Shown here one piece after another: positions 11,314-20,786 of a stretch of 64,000 nucleotides of DNA (position 1 is the stretch's first letter; each line of letters starts with the position of its first letter). A program made the position numbers and the translations under genes. The notes beneath the pieces were generated by a model. The model saw nothing but the letters and a program-made list of their open reading frames with translations. It made no database searches and was not told the DNA's origin. Source of the stretch: Perkinsus marinus ATCC 50983 (Eukaryota; Perkinsozoa; Perkinsida; Perkinsidae); NCBI RefSeq assembly GCF_000006405.1, contig NW_003215453.1, positions 537,019-601,018 on the forward strand, given 5' to 3'.

Positions 11314-12141
11314 GATTTACAAGGGTAATAAACAAGGACTAATCTCAATGAAATCAACAAGAGAAAATTCCAGTGATGCATAATTCAGTCTTCATCGGTC
11401 CTGAAGAAAATAACTACAAGCACGCTTTAGATTTTATGAACGTTTTAGTTCACGTGCAAGTCGTTGACAAGTTGTTTTGAAAGAGCATGCGGAGTGATGG
11501 GAGCTTTCAAACTACAAGATATTGACAAGGCAAATGGAAAGCATTGAATGGAATCCTCTACACTAGTCCAAGCGTGATTGTTATACAAGCTTTGATAGGG
11601 GTTAGACTGTGTGACGCTGGCGTGCTGTGCCGGCGTCGTCGTCTTCGGGAAATTCTCGCGCGCCACGAAATTCCTCTTCGTCATCGATGGTCCCGGGTTC
11701 GAATCCACGCTAAGGCGTTTTTCCATCGACTTTTCGGCAAACCAGAGCGAATAACACTATAGCTCCAAGAGAGAGTCTTCCAGCGGCATCGTGGCTGATG
11801 GTGGAACTCCTTAACCTTCGCACTGTAGTATAGCTAATATACTACGTACCATCGTTCCGCCCGTCTCTCTGCGCGGGCCCTGTTTATTTGTTTGACTGGT
11901 TAAGGCTGTTGATAATGAACGTTGTTGCAATTGTGACTCGTTTAGTCTACCATGTCAGACTACGTGTATAATTCCGGTTACCACTTACTGGTAATTGGGT
12001 TCAGCAGTTCGAGGTCTGATTATTGATTGACTCAATTACTGGCACAACGTCTCATTTTACGAATGATATTGGCGGCGGCCACCTGGCGATCCTTTGTTGT
12101 TTTGGCAAACCATTATCAATAGTGGGTTCACTTCCGGATAG
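11314..12141. other. Intergenic stretch without a recognisable gene
   Basis: Short open frames only. It holds one copy of the CGCGCGCCACGAAATT motif at about 11655-11671, followed at 11686-11720 by a tRNA T-arm-like piece (GGTCCCGGGTTCGAATCC) and an oligo-T tract. It could contain an unrecognised small gene with a tRNA-derived intron. Confidence 0.5.
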
Positions 12142-12872
12142 GAGGGGCCGCTATGCCCCCCGCTATGGACTATACCATTGAGAGATCTATTTAGGGCGGC
12201 CGAATAGGGGAGGGGCCGCTATGGCCCCCGCTACGGACTATACCATTCAGAGATCTATTTAGGGCGGCCGAATAGGGGAGGGGCCGCTATGGCCCCCGCT
12301 ACGGACTATACCATTCAGAGATCTATTTAGGGCGGCCGAATAGGGGAGGGGCCGCTATGCCCCTCGCTACGGACTATACCATTGAGAGATCTATTTAGGG
12401 CGGCCGAATAGGGGAGGGGCCGCTATGCCCCCCGCTATGGACTATACCATTCAGAGATCTATTTAGGGCGGCCGAATAGGGGAGGGGCCGCTATGCCCCC
12501 CGCTATGGACTATACCATTCAGAGATCTATTTAGGGCGGCCGAATAGGGGAGGGGCCGCTATGCCCCCCGCTATGGACTATACCATTCAGAGATCTATTT
12601 AGGGCGGCCGAATAGGGGAGGGGCCGCTATGCCCCCCGCTATGGACTATACCATTCAGAGATCTATTTAGGGCGGCCGAATAGGGGAGGGGCCGCTATGC
12701 CCCCCGCTATGGACTATACCATTCAGAGATCTATTTAGGGCGGCCGAATAGGGGAGGGGCCGCTATGCCCCCCGCTATGGACTATACCATTCAGAGATCT
12801 ATTTAGGGCGGCCGAATAGGGGAGGGGCCGCTATGCCCCCCGCTATGGACTATACCATTCAGAGATCTATTT
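12142..12872. repeat. 68-bp tandem repeat, more than 10 copies, running into an assembly gap
   Basis: Units begin GAGGGGCCGCTATGCCCC and repeat every 68 bp (12142, 12210, 12278 and so on). Unit-to-unit changes are few, for example GCTATGGCCC versus GCTATGCCCC in the second and third units. The array ends at the N run, so its true length is unknown. The unit carries an inner near-palindrome GGGGCCGCTATGCCCC. Confidence 0.95.
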
Positions 12873-12972
12873 NNNNNNNNNNNNNNNNNNNNNNNNNNNN
12901 NNNNNNNNNNNNNNNNNNNNNNNNNNNNNNNNNNNNNNNNNNNNNNNNNNNNNNNNNNNNNNNNNNNNNNNN
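12873..12972. other. Assembly gap (100 N)
   Basis: Exactly 100 N, a placeholder of unknown true size. It falls inside or at the end of the 68-bp array, so collapse of the array is the likely cause. Confidence 0.99.
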
Positions 12973-13199
12973 CTACTATAGAGTCTATAGTACCTTCAAG
13001 AATATAATATGGTATACTTCTATCGTATGGGCACAGACTGTGTCACACAGACCAACCGATCAGGGAGTCTTCGACTGGAGCTCATCTATGGTTCTTGAGG
13101 GGATCGGCTTCGAGTTCGAGAATCGACGAAACTCTACGGCGAGTCGTAGCCCAGCAACCGTCAGAGCCATTGGATAGCAATAAGTGAGCTGGAGTTTGT

Positions 13200-13275
13200 C
13201 TGTCATTCCCGTGGCTCGAACCCACGACCGGTACATTGATATCCGTGTGCTCTACCGATTGATCTAATCGTACGT
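13200..13275 (-). tRNA. tRNA-like sequence, probably a pseudogene or tRNA-derived element
   Basis: On the minus strand the D-arm (GATCAATCGGTAGAGC) and T-arm (CGTGGGTTCGAGCC) are well formed. The anticodon stem has two mismatches and the acceptor strands do not pair. I read it as a decayed tRNA or a tRNA-derived mobile piece rather than a working gene. Confidence 0.5.
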
Positions 13276-13334
13276 GCGTGTGCGTGTAAGAAAGGACTCG
13301 TTTTCTTGGCTGATAGTGACACCAATCCCTCCCT

Positions 13335-16300
13335 ATGTTATCCACCTCTCAGCAGCCAATTGGATTAATGGATTCTACGGCTTCGACGAACGTCGCGTCT
13401 ACTCTGATCCACCGTCCTGAAATCCTCTTTGAAATTGGGATGTTCCTCACTCCCGCCGATCTGCACAGGGTTGCTCGAGCATCCTCCAAAGTAGCAACCC
13501 TCCACATATCGTCTTATCATATCATCACTTTAGTTGTATACCGTGTTGTCCAGCAGCATCTCCTCTCGAGAGGCGAGACGTGGTGGCCTTGTTAATCCCA
13601 ATTCTCTACTTTGCGAGGCAGTCCGTGGTTATGGGATGGCGGGAATCTGCACATCGTTGGGATCCCCACTGTGAGTGATTCTTCAACTTTCGGACATATA
13701 ATAACCCTTAGTCTCCCATCGGATGTCAATGTTATGCCGAGATCGCTCTTTTCTATGGTCAAACGAAGGAACTTGCTCCCTGAGATACTGTATGTGGCCT
13801 TGGTGCTCCATCGTGATGCATTATTATCCATCTACTGGAACAGATGTAAGCTGCATGCACCATGGGCATTAGATTTCGTGACTCATTTCACTGCAAGGCA
13901 TTTGAGTGTACGAAAGATTGTAGGGCGTCGCTGAAATGGAATAAACTCTCGTATCAAACTAATTAGATCAATCGCAGACATTTGGAATCCGTGTGTGTTT
14001 ACGATGCCTCGTGCCTGGCTCCATGGCTTTATCGCGGATGTCACGCACAGGGCTCGTTGAAGGGTACTACTTCCCTTATGACAGGTACTCTCCTCCACTA
14101 CTTTGCCCGATACGGTGGTTGCCAGCACGTCAACTTGATCTCTATGTAGTTCCCTTTCGTGACCTCCACCGTTCTTCAGCTCATCGCATTTTCTTTACTC
14201 TCTCATCTCAACTCATACATCGGTGTAGGGCATTTTCAACGCGAGATTCTCGCGCGGCCCGTCGGCGTTTAATGGAGTCTTCTATCCATTAGTCGACTCG
14301 GTTGCCTTCAGTTTCGGCGGCAATCTTAATGCTTCACTCCAAGATGTGGATGAGCAGTCGGAGAGGCCCTTTCATCGGACGTGTCCGGTGAGTTCTCCAT
14401 CGTCCTACTCTGAGATACAAATCCTACCCTTTGAAATTTTGGCAGAATATCATTCTTTGCCTAAGGCAGAAGTTTCGTTAGTTTTAAAGTACAGTCGGTA
14501 AAGAGTTGAGAAGAGAAATTGTTCTCGGAAAAAATGAGGAAATTATTGAAAATTCGGGGGCAAATTTTGAATTACCTCGGAAATGTTGTGCTGTTGGAAG
14601 GATGGGGCCAATTTTGAATCTGCCAATATCAGGTTGTGTCGGCTCCAACGTCATCAATCCCCTTGCCGCTGTTCCTTCTTGGTTCAACTCCTCTTCTACA
14701 CGCATTGCGATTCCTCAACATACGGGAAGCGCAGACCCTCGTTGAGGCCGGCGCCGACGTGACTGTGACGGACGAGGAGGGCAGGGTGGGACTGCTCATT
14801 ACCGTTTCATCTGTAGCGGAGCTGGCTGATTACCAACCTGGTTGTTAACACAAGAACCGGGCATTTCTGCAGACAGATCGCTAAGTTATCCTTGGGGTAG
14901 AAGGGTTGAAGAATCAATGAGGGAAGAGGGAGAAGAACCCAACTACGATCTTGAGCCAAGATGGCTACAGTCGTCTTACGATCACTAGTGTCCCAAGGGC
15001 TTGTGCTTACTAAGCCAACCTATGTCTAAGGGACGACTAATGGGATCGACAAGGACGAAAGTAGCGAGTGTAACAAAGCAATATGATCATAGAACTGCAA
15101 AAGAGAACGAATTCGACGCCTAGCCGTTTCAGCCGTTTCAACAAGTCGACATGAAACTGCCTAGCGGAGCGAAGCGATCGCTACACTGCCGCCGCCGCTA
15201 GACGGAGTTGTCGAAGCATATTACGGGTAGGAGGACCTCTACCAGGTTGAGCATCGATAGCGTCAGCATACAGGCGCCTTTGCTCTGGGGAGAGCTTCCT
15301 GGTGCTCGTACAATCTTTGGCATAGGCGGCCTTGAAGTTAGGAGGTGGTCTCGCAGTAGGATCCTTCCACGGGATCTTGATATAACATCTTCCGTCGGGG
15401 GCATCACGGTCGTCAACCAGAGTGACAGGGAGGTCCACGGCCTTGGAGCTGTTCTTCACTCGTTGGTGGTTAATAGACACATCGTTGAGGCTCATATCAT
15501 TGATGCTCTTCGCAGTCACTTGATGGCATTTCACATAAGGAGAAGGGGCAGTTGCCTCCATATCAGACCTGGGGTCAAGAGGAGTAGCCAGTAGCTGTTG
15601 ACATTCCTGACCAACGATGATTCTATCTTGTTGAGCAGCATTAGGGTAGATCATCCATACCGCACCACCTGTACGTCGTAATAGACTAGTTGGCACGATG
15701 AAGGGGTAGTTGAGCGACCTGACCACTAGTATATCGGCCACGATAGAAGTTCGGTCGTCGAGATGTAGGATCACACTAGCTCTACCGAGAGTCGCTGACT
15801 GGTGTGAGGGGTTACCGAAGATGATGGTCCGTGGATCAGGGACTAGCGGAAGGACGAGCCCAGCATCACACCATCGATTATACTCATCTTCGGCACATAG
15901 CGGTTGTTCAGCACCAGAATCCAGTAGAGCGTTAGCAGCTACACGACCTTCGGGCTCGGGCGAGTCGTAGTCAGGTGATGAGATAGCTAGTTTTATCATG
16001 GGTAATCCAGACCCATCGGAGTCAGTGATCTGGAGTACATTAGCCTGAATCTTGGCCCCTTCGGTACCAGTAGAGCTTGAAGGGGTGGTATCGGGTTTCT
16101 GAGGTAGTGGTTCGGGACAAGCACGACTCATATGACCTCGCTTCCCACAGCGGTAGCAATTGCTGTCTCGGCAGTGAGCTTCTGGGAACCGTACGGGATC
16201 ATGATGAGTTCCGCATCGAGCACAACGTAGAGATTCGAAAGCCATCTTAGATTGTTTGCAAGAGCCGGTACTGTGGTCGTGGCAGAGACAACGTTGACAC

Positions 16301-18836
16301 CGGAACTTCCGTATGAAGTCGAGGTTGAATATAGACCCGTCTGTCACACCATCGGCAGGGCGTTGGGCTGTAGTGTCCCAGAATGTAGAAGGCTTTGGAC
16401 GAGTTGAGGCCGGTTGTGTAGGAAGAGGTTGATGAGCCTGAGTTGTAGTCGCCGGACCCGCAGCAGTAGCAACATTAGTGGTGATTGACTTTCCAGCAGC
16501 GTTAGCCTTCCACGTCTTCTTGAGTGATCGGTAGAAGCCTCGAGATCTCTCACGCATCTGGACGAAGGTCTTAACGTCTTGAGCAGGGGCCCGATCTATG
16601 TCATCTTGGCCTCGCTCATCCAAACTGTTGTACCAGTGGGCGGCGGTCTCGCGGTCATCAATGGAGCCCTTCTCTCTCTGTATGGCACGGATAAGGGTAG
16701 TGAACCGACTGAGATGGCCGTCAAAGTCAGCACCGGGAGAGAGTTTAAGAAGTTGTAGTGCCTTGTAGTGGTCGAATAAGCCGGATGATTTCGCAAACTC
16801 ATCCATGAGATGGTTCCATACCTTGTCGAGTAGCCTTTGAAAGTCGTCCACACTGGTACATTGAGGCGTATCTTGGGCATCACCATATTGCAGGCCGAAC
16901 ACTGTGGAGTTGTGAACGCTCGGAGAGAGGTTATGTAGTAGGAAGAAGTATCGGGTAACCGCATCACCGTAGAGGTACATATTATGTTGGCGAACAAGTT
17001 GAGAAAATTCAGCGAAGGATCTCGGATCATCATTACCAATAAATCGACCACCTTCAACCGTAGGAGCATTGTTGCATGCTGCACAGCACTTATCCACCTT
17101 GTTCTGGAAGCTTTGGCCACGAAAGAATAGGGCATCAATGGCTTCCTTGGGTAGCTCGAGGCGGGATTTCTCTGAAGGCGGAGGGACTACCACAGTAGAG
17201 GGGGGACACAAAGTCGAGTCTGGCTTCTTGTCGAGAACGTCGTTAATCTTGTCGATCATGAGGGTGACATCCGACGAAAGGGAGTTGACCGTAGTAGTCA
17301 AAGTACCGATCTCGTGCTCGATGTAGTCGAATCTTTCGTCAACCGACGCGAATCGGTCGACAGTAGCTTGGATGTCGCCGTGGAGGGTGTCGATTTCAGC
17401 TCGAAGTTGTACATCAGTTCCCTTGGGGAGTGCAAGTTCCCTAGGGGTCGGGGGTCTTGGAATCTTCGAGCAGGAGCTTGAATTAGAATCTTTGCCCTTG
17501 GTAGCTCTGCTTGTAGGGAAGTCGAGCCCAGGGGCTGCAGGGAGGTTGGCCAGCCGAGTTGAGTGACGGTTGGCGTCGTTAGTAGAAGTAGTAGATCTTG
17601 GAGAGGCGTCGAAGGGGGCCTCGTCGTCTGGGAGATTGGGATTAGAGATCCCGGTAGAATGTAGCGGAGCTGGCTGATTACCAACCTGGTTGTTAACACA
17701 AGAACCGGGCATTTCTGCAGACAGATCGCTAAGTTATCCTTGGGGTAGAAGGGTTGAAGAATCAATGAGGGAAGAGGGAGAAGAACCCAACTACGATCTT
17801 GAGCCAAGATGGCTACAGTCGTCTTACGATCACTAGTGTCCCAAGGGCTTGTGCTTACTAAGCCAACCTATGTCTAAGGGACGACTAATGGGATCGACAA
17901 GGACGAAAGTAGCGAGTGTAACAAAGCAATATGATCATAGAACTGCAAAAGAGAACGAATTCGACGCCTAGCCGTTTCAGCCGTTTCAACAAGTCGACAT
18001 GAAACTGCCTAGCGGAGCGAAGCGATCGCTACACATCCCGTCGAGCGGAGCGAAGCGTCTCATGTTGTTCATGATTCAAAACTGCTCTCACTATTTCATG
18101 CGGCACCCGTAATTCCCACTAGATTCTATTGATGGAGGCGGAGCGAAGCAACGGAGTATTTTTCATAAGGTACCCTTGACCCTAGCCATCATACATTCGA
18201 TTTCAAGCTGCCGCCTTCTCCGTGGCCTGGCTGCTACTCCAGACGTATTTCTGATTAAAGATTCCTCGGGGTGAGCAACACGTCCTGTTGTCTCAAAGTC
18301 GAACTTTCAAAAAGTGGGGTCGTTTGCACACGGTTTGGTTATGCCCACTGTAGTAGGACAGAGCAGTCGTTCTTCAGGCAGACTCCGCTCCACTACGCTG
18401 CCTTCTATGACCGATATCATCAACTAGAAATCTTGGTGAGAGGTTTGTGCATGTGGAACTCGTCACTTGGTCGCTATCAACGCGTAACACAGTGTATTCG
18501 AGCTTGCGCCACAGAACCCTAGTTTTTTCCAGAAAATATTCTGCATATTTTTCGTAATAGGGATCGCTCGTTACGAAGACACGTCTGCCTCAGCTGAGCT
18601 CCCCACACCTTGTCAGCGCTTTTCCTCCAGAAGCTCTCACCTGTATAAACCATGAAGGTTTCACACCATTAGAAGTTGCCGTTCAAGAGGTCAACTGCTA
18701 TTGCTTATTTCCCTTTTTCATTGCCGTATTGTCAGGGCCACATTCGGTGCGCGAATATCTTGCGCTGGGAAGTCGGACGCTCTCAACGGCCTTTCTCTGA
18801 AGGGCACGTCGTTTGTCGAGAGTTGACGACATAGAG
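13335..18836 (+). CDS. F-box and ankyrin-repeat protein gene, interrupted by an LTR retrotransposon in an intron
   Basis: Predicted substrate-adaptor-like protein. Exon 13335-13490 encodes an F-box-like N-terminus (LFEIGMFLTPADLHRVARA). A 43-bp intron (13491-13533) follows, then exons to about 13850. Ankyrin repeats start in the exon ending at 14785 (TPLLHALRFLNIREAQTLVEAG) and resume at 18382 (TPLHYAAFYDRYHQLEIL). Joining 14785 to 18382 gives a continuous ankyrin unit (DEEGR then TPLHYAA), so the intron is 14786-18381 and holds the whole retrotransposon. A further ankyrin-like piece (EGFTPLEVAVQEVN) is at about 18652-18700, with a possible stop near 18836. F-box proteins usually bridge Skp1/cullin ligases to targets and ankyrins bind the target; here that is inference. 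Small exons between 13850 and 14640 are not resolved. Confidence 0.65.
14808..14811. other. Target-site duplication, left copy (CATC)
   Basis: CATC directly before the left LTR matches CATC directly after the right LTR (18034-18037). A 4-bp duplication fits Bel/Pao-type integration. Confidence 0.8.
14812..15185 (-). repeat. 3' LTR (relative to gag)
   Basis: 374 bp, TG...CA ends with the 7-bp inverted ends TGTAGCG/CGCTACA. The gag stop codon TAG (15183-15181) lies inside its first bases. It carries the motif GCGGAGCGAAGC near one end. Confidence 0.93.
15181..17712 (-). CDS. gag: Retrotransposon Gag and aspartic protease polyprotein (843 aa)
   Basis: Residues about 85-160 form a coiled coil. 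About 200-400 is a capsid-like helical region (DDPRSFAEFSQLVRQ, LSPGADFDGHLSRFTTLI). Three Cys/His zinc knuckles follow at about 470-540, the last being CYRCGKRGHMSRAC, for RNA packaging. An aspartic-protease active site (ALLDSGAEQP) is near residue 605. The C-terminus (CYIKIPWKDPTARPPPNF) resembles the segment that precedes reverse transcriptase in Bel/Pao polyproteins, and the frame ends shortly after with TAG in the LTR. The ATG at 17712 lies inside the 5' LTR, so about 17 codons are LTR-encoded and the ORF fills the entire internal region. That leaves no clear primer-binding site or polypurine tract. Likely an internally deleted derivative. Confidence 0.92.
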   Translation of the reverse strand: MPGSCVNNQVGNQPAPLHSTGISNPNLPDDEAPFDASPRSTTSTNDANRHSTRLANLPAAPGLDFPTSRATKGKDSNSSSCSKIPRPPTPRELALPKGTDVQLRAEIDTLHGDIQATVDRFASVDERFDYIEHEIGTLTTTVNSLSSDVTLMIDKINDVLDKKPDSTLCPPSTVVVPPPSEKSRLELPKEAIDALFFRGQSFQNKVDKCCAACNNAPTVEGGRFIGNDDPRSFAEFSQLVRQHNMYLYGDAVTRYFFLLHNLSPSVHNSTVFGLQYGDAQDTPQCTSVDDFQRLLDKVWNHLMDEFAKSSGLFDHYKALQLLKLSPGADFDGHLSRFTTLIRAIQREKGSIDDRETAAHWYNSLDERGQDDIDRAPAQDVKTFVQMRERSRGFYRSLKKTWKANAAGKSITTNVATAAGPATTTQAHQPLPTQPASTRPKPSTFWDTTAQRPADGVTDGSIFNLDFIRKFRCQRCLCHDHSTGSCKQSKMAFESLRCARCGTHHDPVRFPEAHCRDSNCYRCGKRGHMSRACPEPLPQKPDTTPSSSTGTEGAKIQANVLQITDSDGSGLPMIKLAISSPDYDSPEPEGRVAANALLDSGAEQPLCAEDEYNRWCDAGLVLPLVPDPRTIIFGNPSHQSATLGRASVILHLDDRTSIVADILVVRSLNYPFIVPTSLLRRTGGAVWMIYPNAAQQDRIIVGQECQQLLATPLDPRSDMEATAPSPYVKCHQVTAKSINDMSLNDVSINHQRVKNSSKAVDLPVTLVDDRDAPDGRCYIKIPWKDPTARPPPNFKAAYAKDCTSTRKLSPEQRRLYADAIDAQPGRGPPTRNMLRQLRLAAAAV
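17660..18033 (-). repeat. 5' LTR (relative to gag)
   Basis: 374 bp, same ends as the other LTR and no difference seen. It contains the gag start codon, which is unusual for LTR elements. Confidence 0.93.
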
Positions 18837-19300
18837 TGAGCGGAGCGAAGCACAGAACTCTATCTTTTCTTATCAGATTATGAGCAGTCATGAACGATGA
18901 TGCTGATGTCGACCATCAATTTCGTGGCGCGTGACTCTACTGTCGTAGAGTCATTCTACTGTCATCACTCTAGTATTTTCCTTCTTAGGGCGATAATTAT
19001 AATCTGCATCGCTCCGCCTCTTTTATCTTTGTCGATCAGTGGTGGGTATCGTATAGTCTTAGCCGCCCTCAGTTGAGTAAGCCACGTCACTCGTGCTGAC
19101 CCCATCTTGTTGTTGGCGTTTCTGACTATCAAACTGCGCTGAGTCTGGGCGCGCGCTTCATTCTCTGAAATTCATGTGGAAATTTCTTGAATGATCAACG
19201 TCCATCAGTTTTATCATGTCAGCCTTGCTCACTTCCGCGGTCCGACCGGCTTTATTACGCACCTCCTGTAGAGCTTTCACCGCTTATCATGCAGTTCCAC
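18837..19300. other. Intergenic or 5' region between ankyrin and glutaredoxin genes
   Basis: No conserved coding seen. At 18838 the sequence GTGAGCGGAGCGAAGC runs to TTATCAG at about 18879, a 41-bp span with intron ends, so a small 3' exon of the ankyrin gene may follow. A copy of AATTTCGTGGCGCGTGAC is at 18917-18934. Confidence 0.4.
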
Positions 19301-19303
19301 GAC

Positions 19304-20147
19304 ATGGCAAAAGTGGAAATTACGTGAAAACTCACATAGAAAATACTATAGAGAACAACAGATGGGCAGTCTTTTCGAAGACTACTTGTCCGTAAGCATA
19401 TTCTCTCACTGTACGGCGGAGCGAAGGTGATTATACAGGTTCTGTAGACAGGCGAAAGAACTGTTGAGGGATTTGAATCAGGAAGTGGCTGTGGTTGAAA
19501 TAGATAGAGTACCCGGCGGCCAAACGGTAAGCTGGTTTTCCTGTCCTTATGTGTTAGTCGTATTGGTCATAGGACACTCAACTGTATCAGCAGGAGCTCA
19601 ACGCTATCACGGGGGCAAGAACAGGTGGGACAACGGTTGGAATATGTGTGTTCTTCTCGGACTGCGATTCGGTATATATTATAGTCTTCGTTGATTCTCG
19701 ATAATTTACTCTTGTTTTCTCTCCACTGCATCGATAGTATTGCGTGTTCTACTTCATTACATATGTAAGCATGCAACAAGCACAGTCTTTATCATAAGGA
19801 TGCATGGCGTTCTGATGAATCAGGATCAACCTCCTCGGTATTAACTTTCGAACATAGTCTAGAAAGTAGCTACCTTCGAAACTAGTTGGAAGCACTGTAA
19901 TGTTGAGGACTGATCATTACGTGGAGATCAACAATCTTCATGGAGTTTTAAATTTCTGACTCTCGCGCTCTCTGATTCACCCGTGAGACAACATGCTAGG
20001 TTTCGTATGCCTTATTCTTCAGTTCCTCGTATTTTCTTCGAAGGGAATAGTATCGGCGGAATGTCTCAATTGGTGCAACTGTATCAGTCGGGGAAGCTTG
20101 ACGAGATGATCAAGTCAGTGGAAAAACCGCCTAAAACAGACGCATGA
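19304..20147 (+). CDS. Glutaredoxin, CPFC active site, 4 or more exons
   Basis: Small thiol-disulfide oxidoreductase that reduces substrates with glutathione. Exons: about 19304-19391, 19439-19526, 19573-19624 and 20023-20147. Joining them gives FSKTTCPFCRQAKELL (redox site split by a 47-bp intron after CP), then LNAITGARTVPRIFFEGN (the conserved TVP cis-proline and glutathione-binding segment) and SIGGMSQLVQLYQSGKL (the GG motif), ending TGA at 20147. All hallmark residues are present, so the enzyme should be active. The first intron carries the CGGCGGAGCGAAGG motif and the third is 398 bp. The start is uncertain: ATG at 19304 is not in frame with the CPFC exon without another small intron. 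Confidence 0.88.
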
Positions 20148-20786
20148 CGTTTCTTGACTTTTTGTGATTGTTTTTTCGATAGTATCATCTGATTTGAAAC
20201 TTGAGTTCGTCAATTTTATGCGACAAAACATTATCATCAGTATGTGTTAAGATTGGATAACTCAACAAGAGTTATTAACAAGTGGTTCTTAACTTACGGT
20301 CATTACATTAGTCATAGAGTATACGCTAGGCTAGCAAGGGAGACAAGTATCACAGGAATCTAAAATTACAGGGGACACTTGTGTACAACATTTCCTCACA
20401 GTATTATAATGAACTTGGTCCGAGTGGTTGGTGAACGGTTCATCATTAGACCACTGAGTGCTATCACGGATATCCAGATATCACCTGTCGCACACTACCA
20501 CTGTATCAACCAGAGTAGCCGATCGCGCCGTTTTAATGTATGCACAACTCCAAATGCGATATGCTTGTGCCGCCGCACAGGTATATCGCATTCGTTAGGA
20601 GGATATTGCTGAGTAGTGCAGGTTGGAAATCGGTCTTCAAAACATCGTTAGTACTTCTGTCAGTCGATGATGAATGGGAGTTGCTTACTGAACAATTAGT
20701 TCTGGAAAAAATTTGTTATACAAAGAACTATCGTAATGAGAGGATTATCGGTAATTCAGGATTCATAGCGGCAGCGCAGTGTTCTG
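20148..20786. other. Intergenic, holds an unoccupied copy of a repeat that carries MITE-A elsewhere
   Basis: No gene recognised. At about 20270-20400 the sequence (TATACGCTAGGCTAGC and flanks) is related to 55025-55270, where a MITE-A copy interrupts it. Confidence 0.5.

Larger units (their letters stand above)
14812..18033 (-). mobile_element. LTR retrotransposon with gag-protease only, Bel/Pao-like, non-autonomous
   Basis: Two 374-bp direct repeats (14812-15185 and 17660-18033) that appear identical by eye, each beginning TGTAGCG and ending CGCTACA, enclose 2474 bp and are flanked by CATC. Identity of the LTRs means a recent insertion. The single ORF runs on the minus strand and encodes Gag and an aspartic protease, then stops where reverse transcriptase would begin. 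No reverse transcriptase, RNase H or integrase is present, so movement would need helper proteins. The element lies in an intron of the F-box/ankyrin gene, opposite to that gene. Confidence 0.93.

Noticed and set aside
13200-13275. Functional tRNA gene
   Set aside because: Anticodon-stem mismatches and unpaired acceptor strands make it a pseudogene or tRNA-derived piece.
14812-18033. Complete autonomous LTR retrotransposon
   Set aside because: No reverse transcriptase, RNase H or integrase frame exists between the LTRs on either strand.
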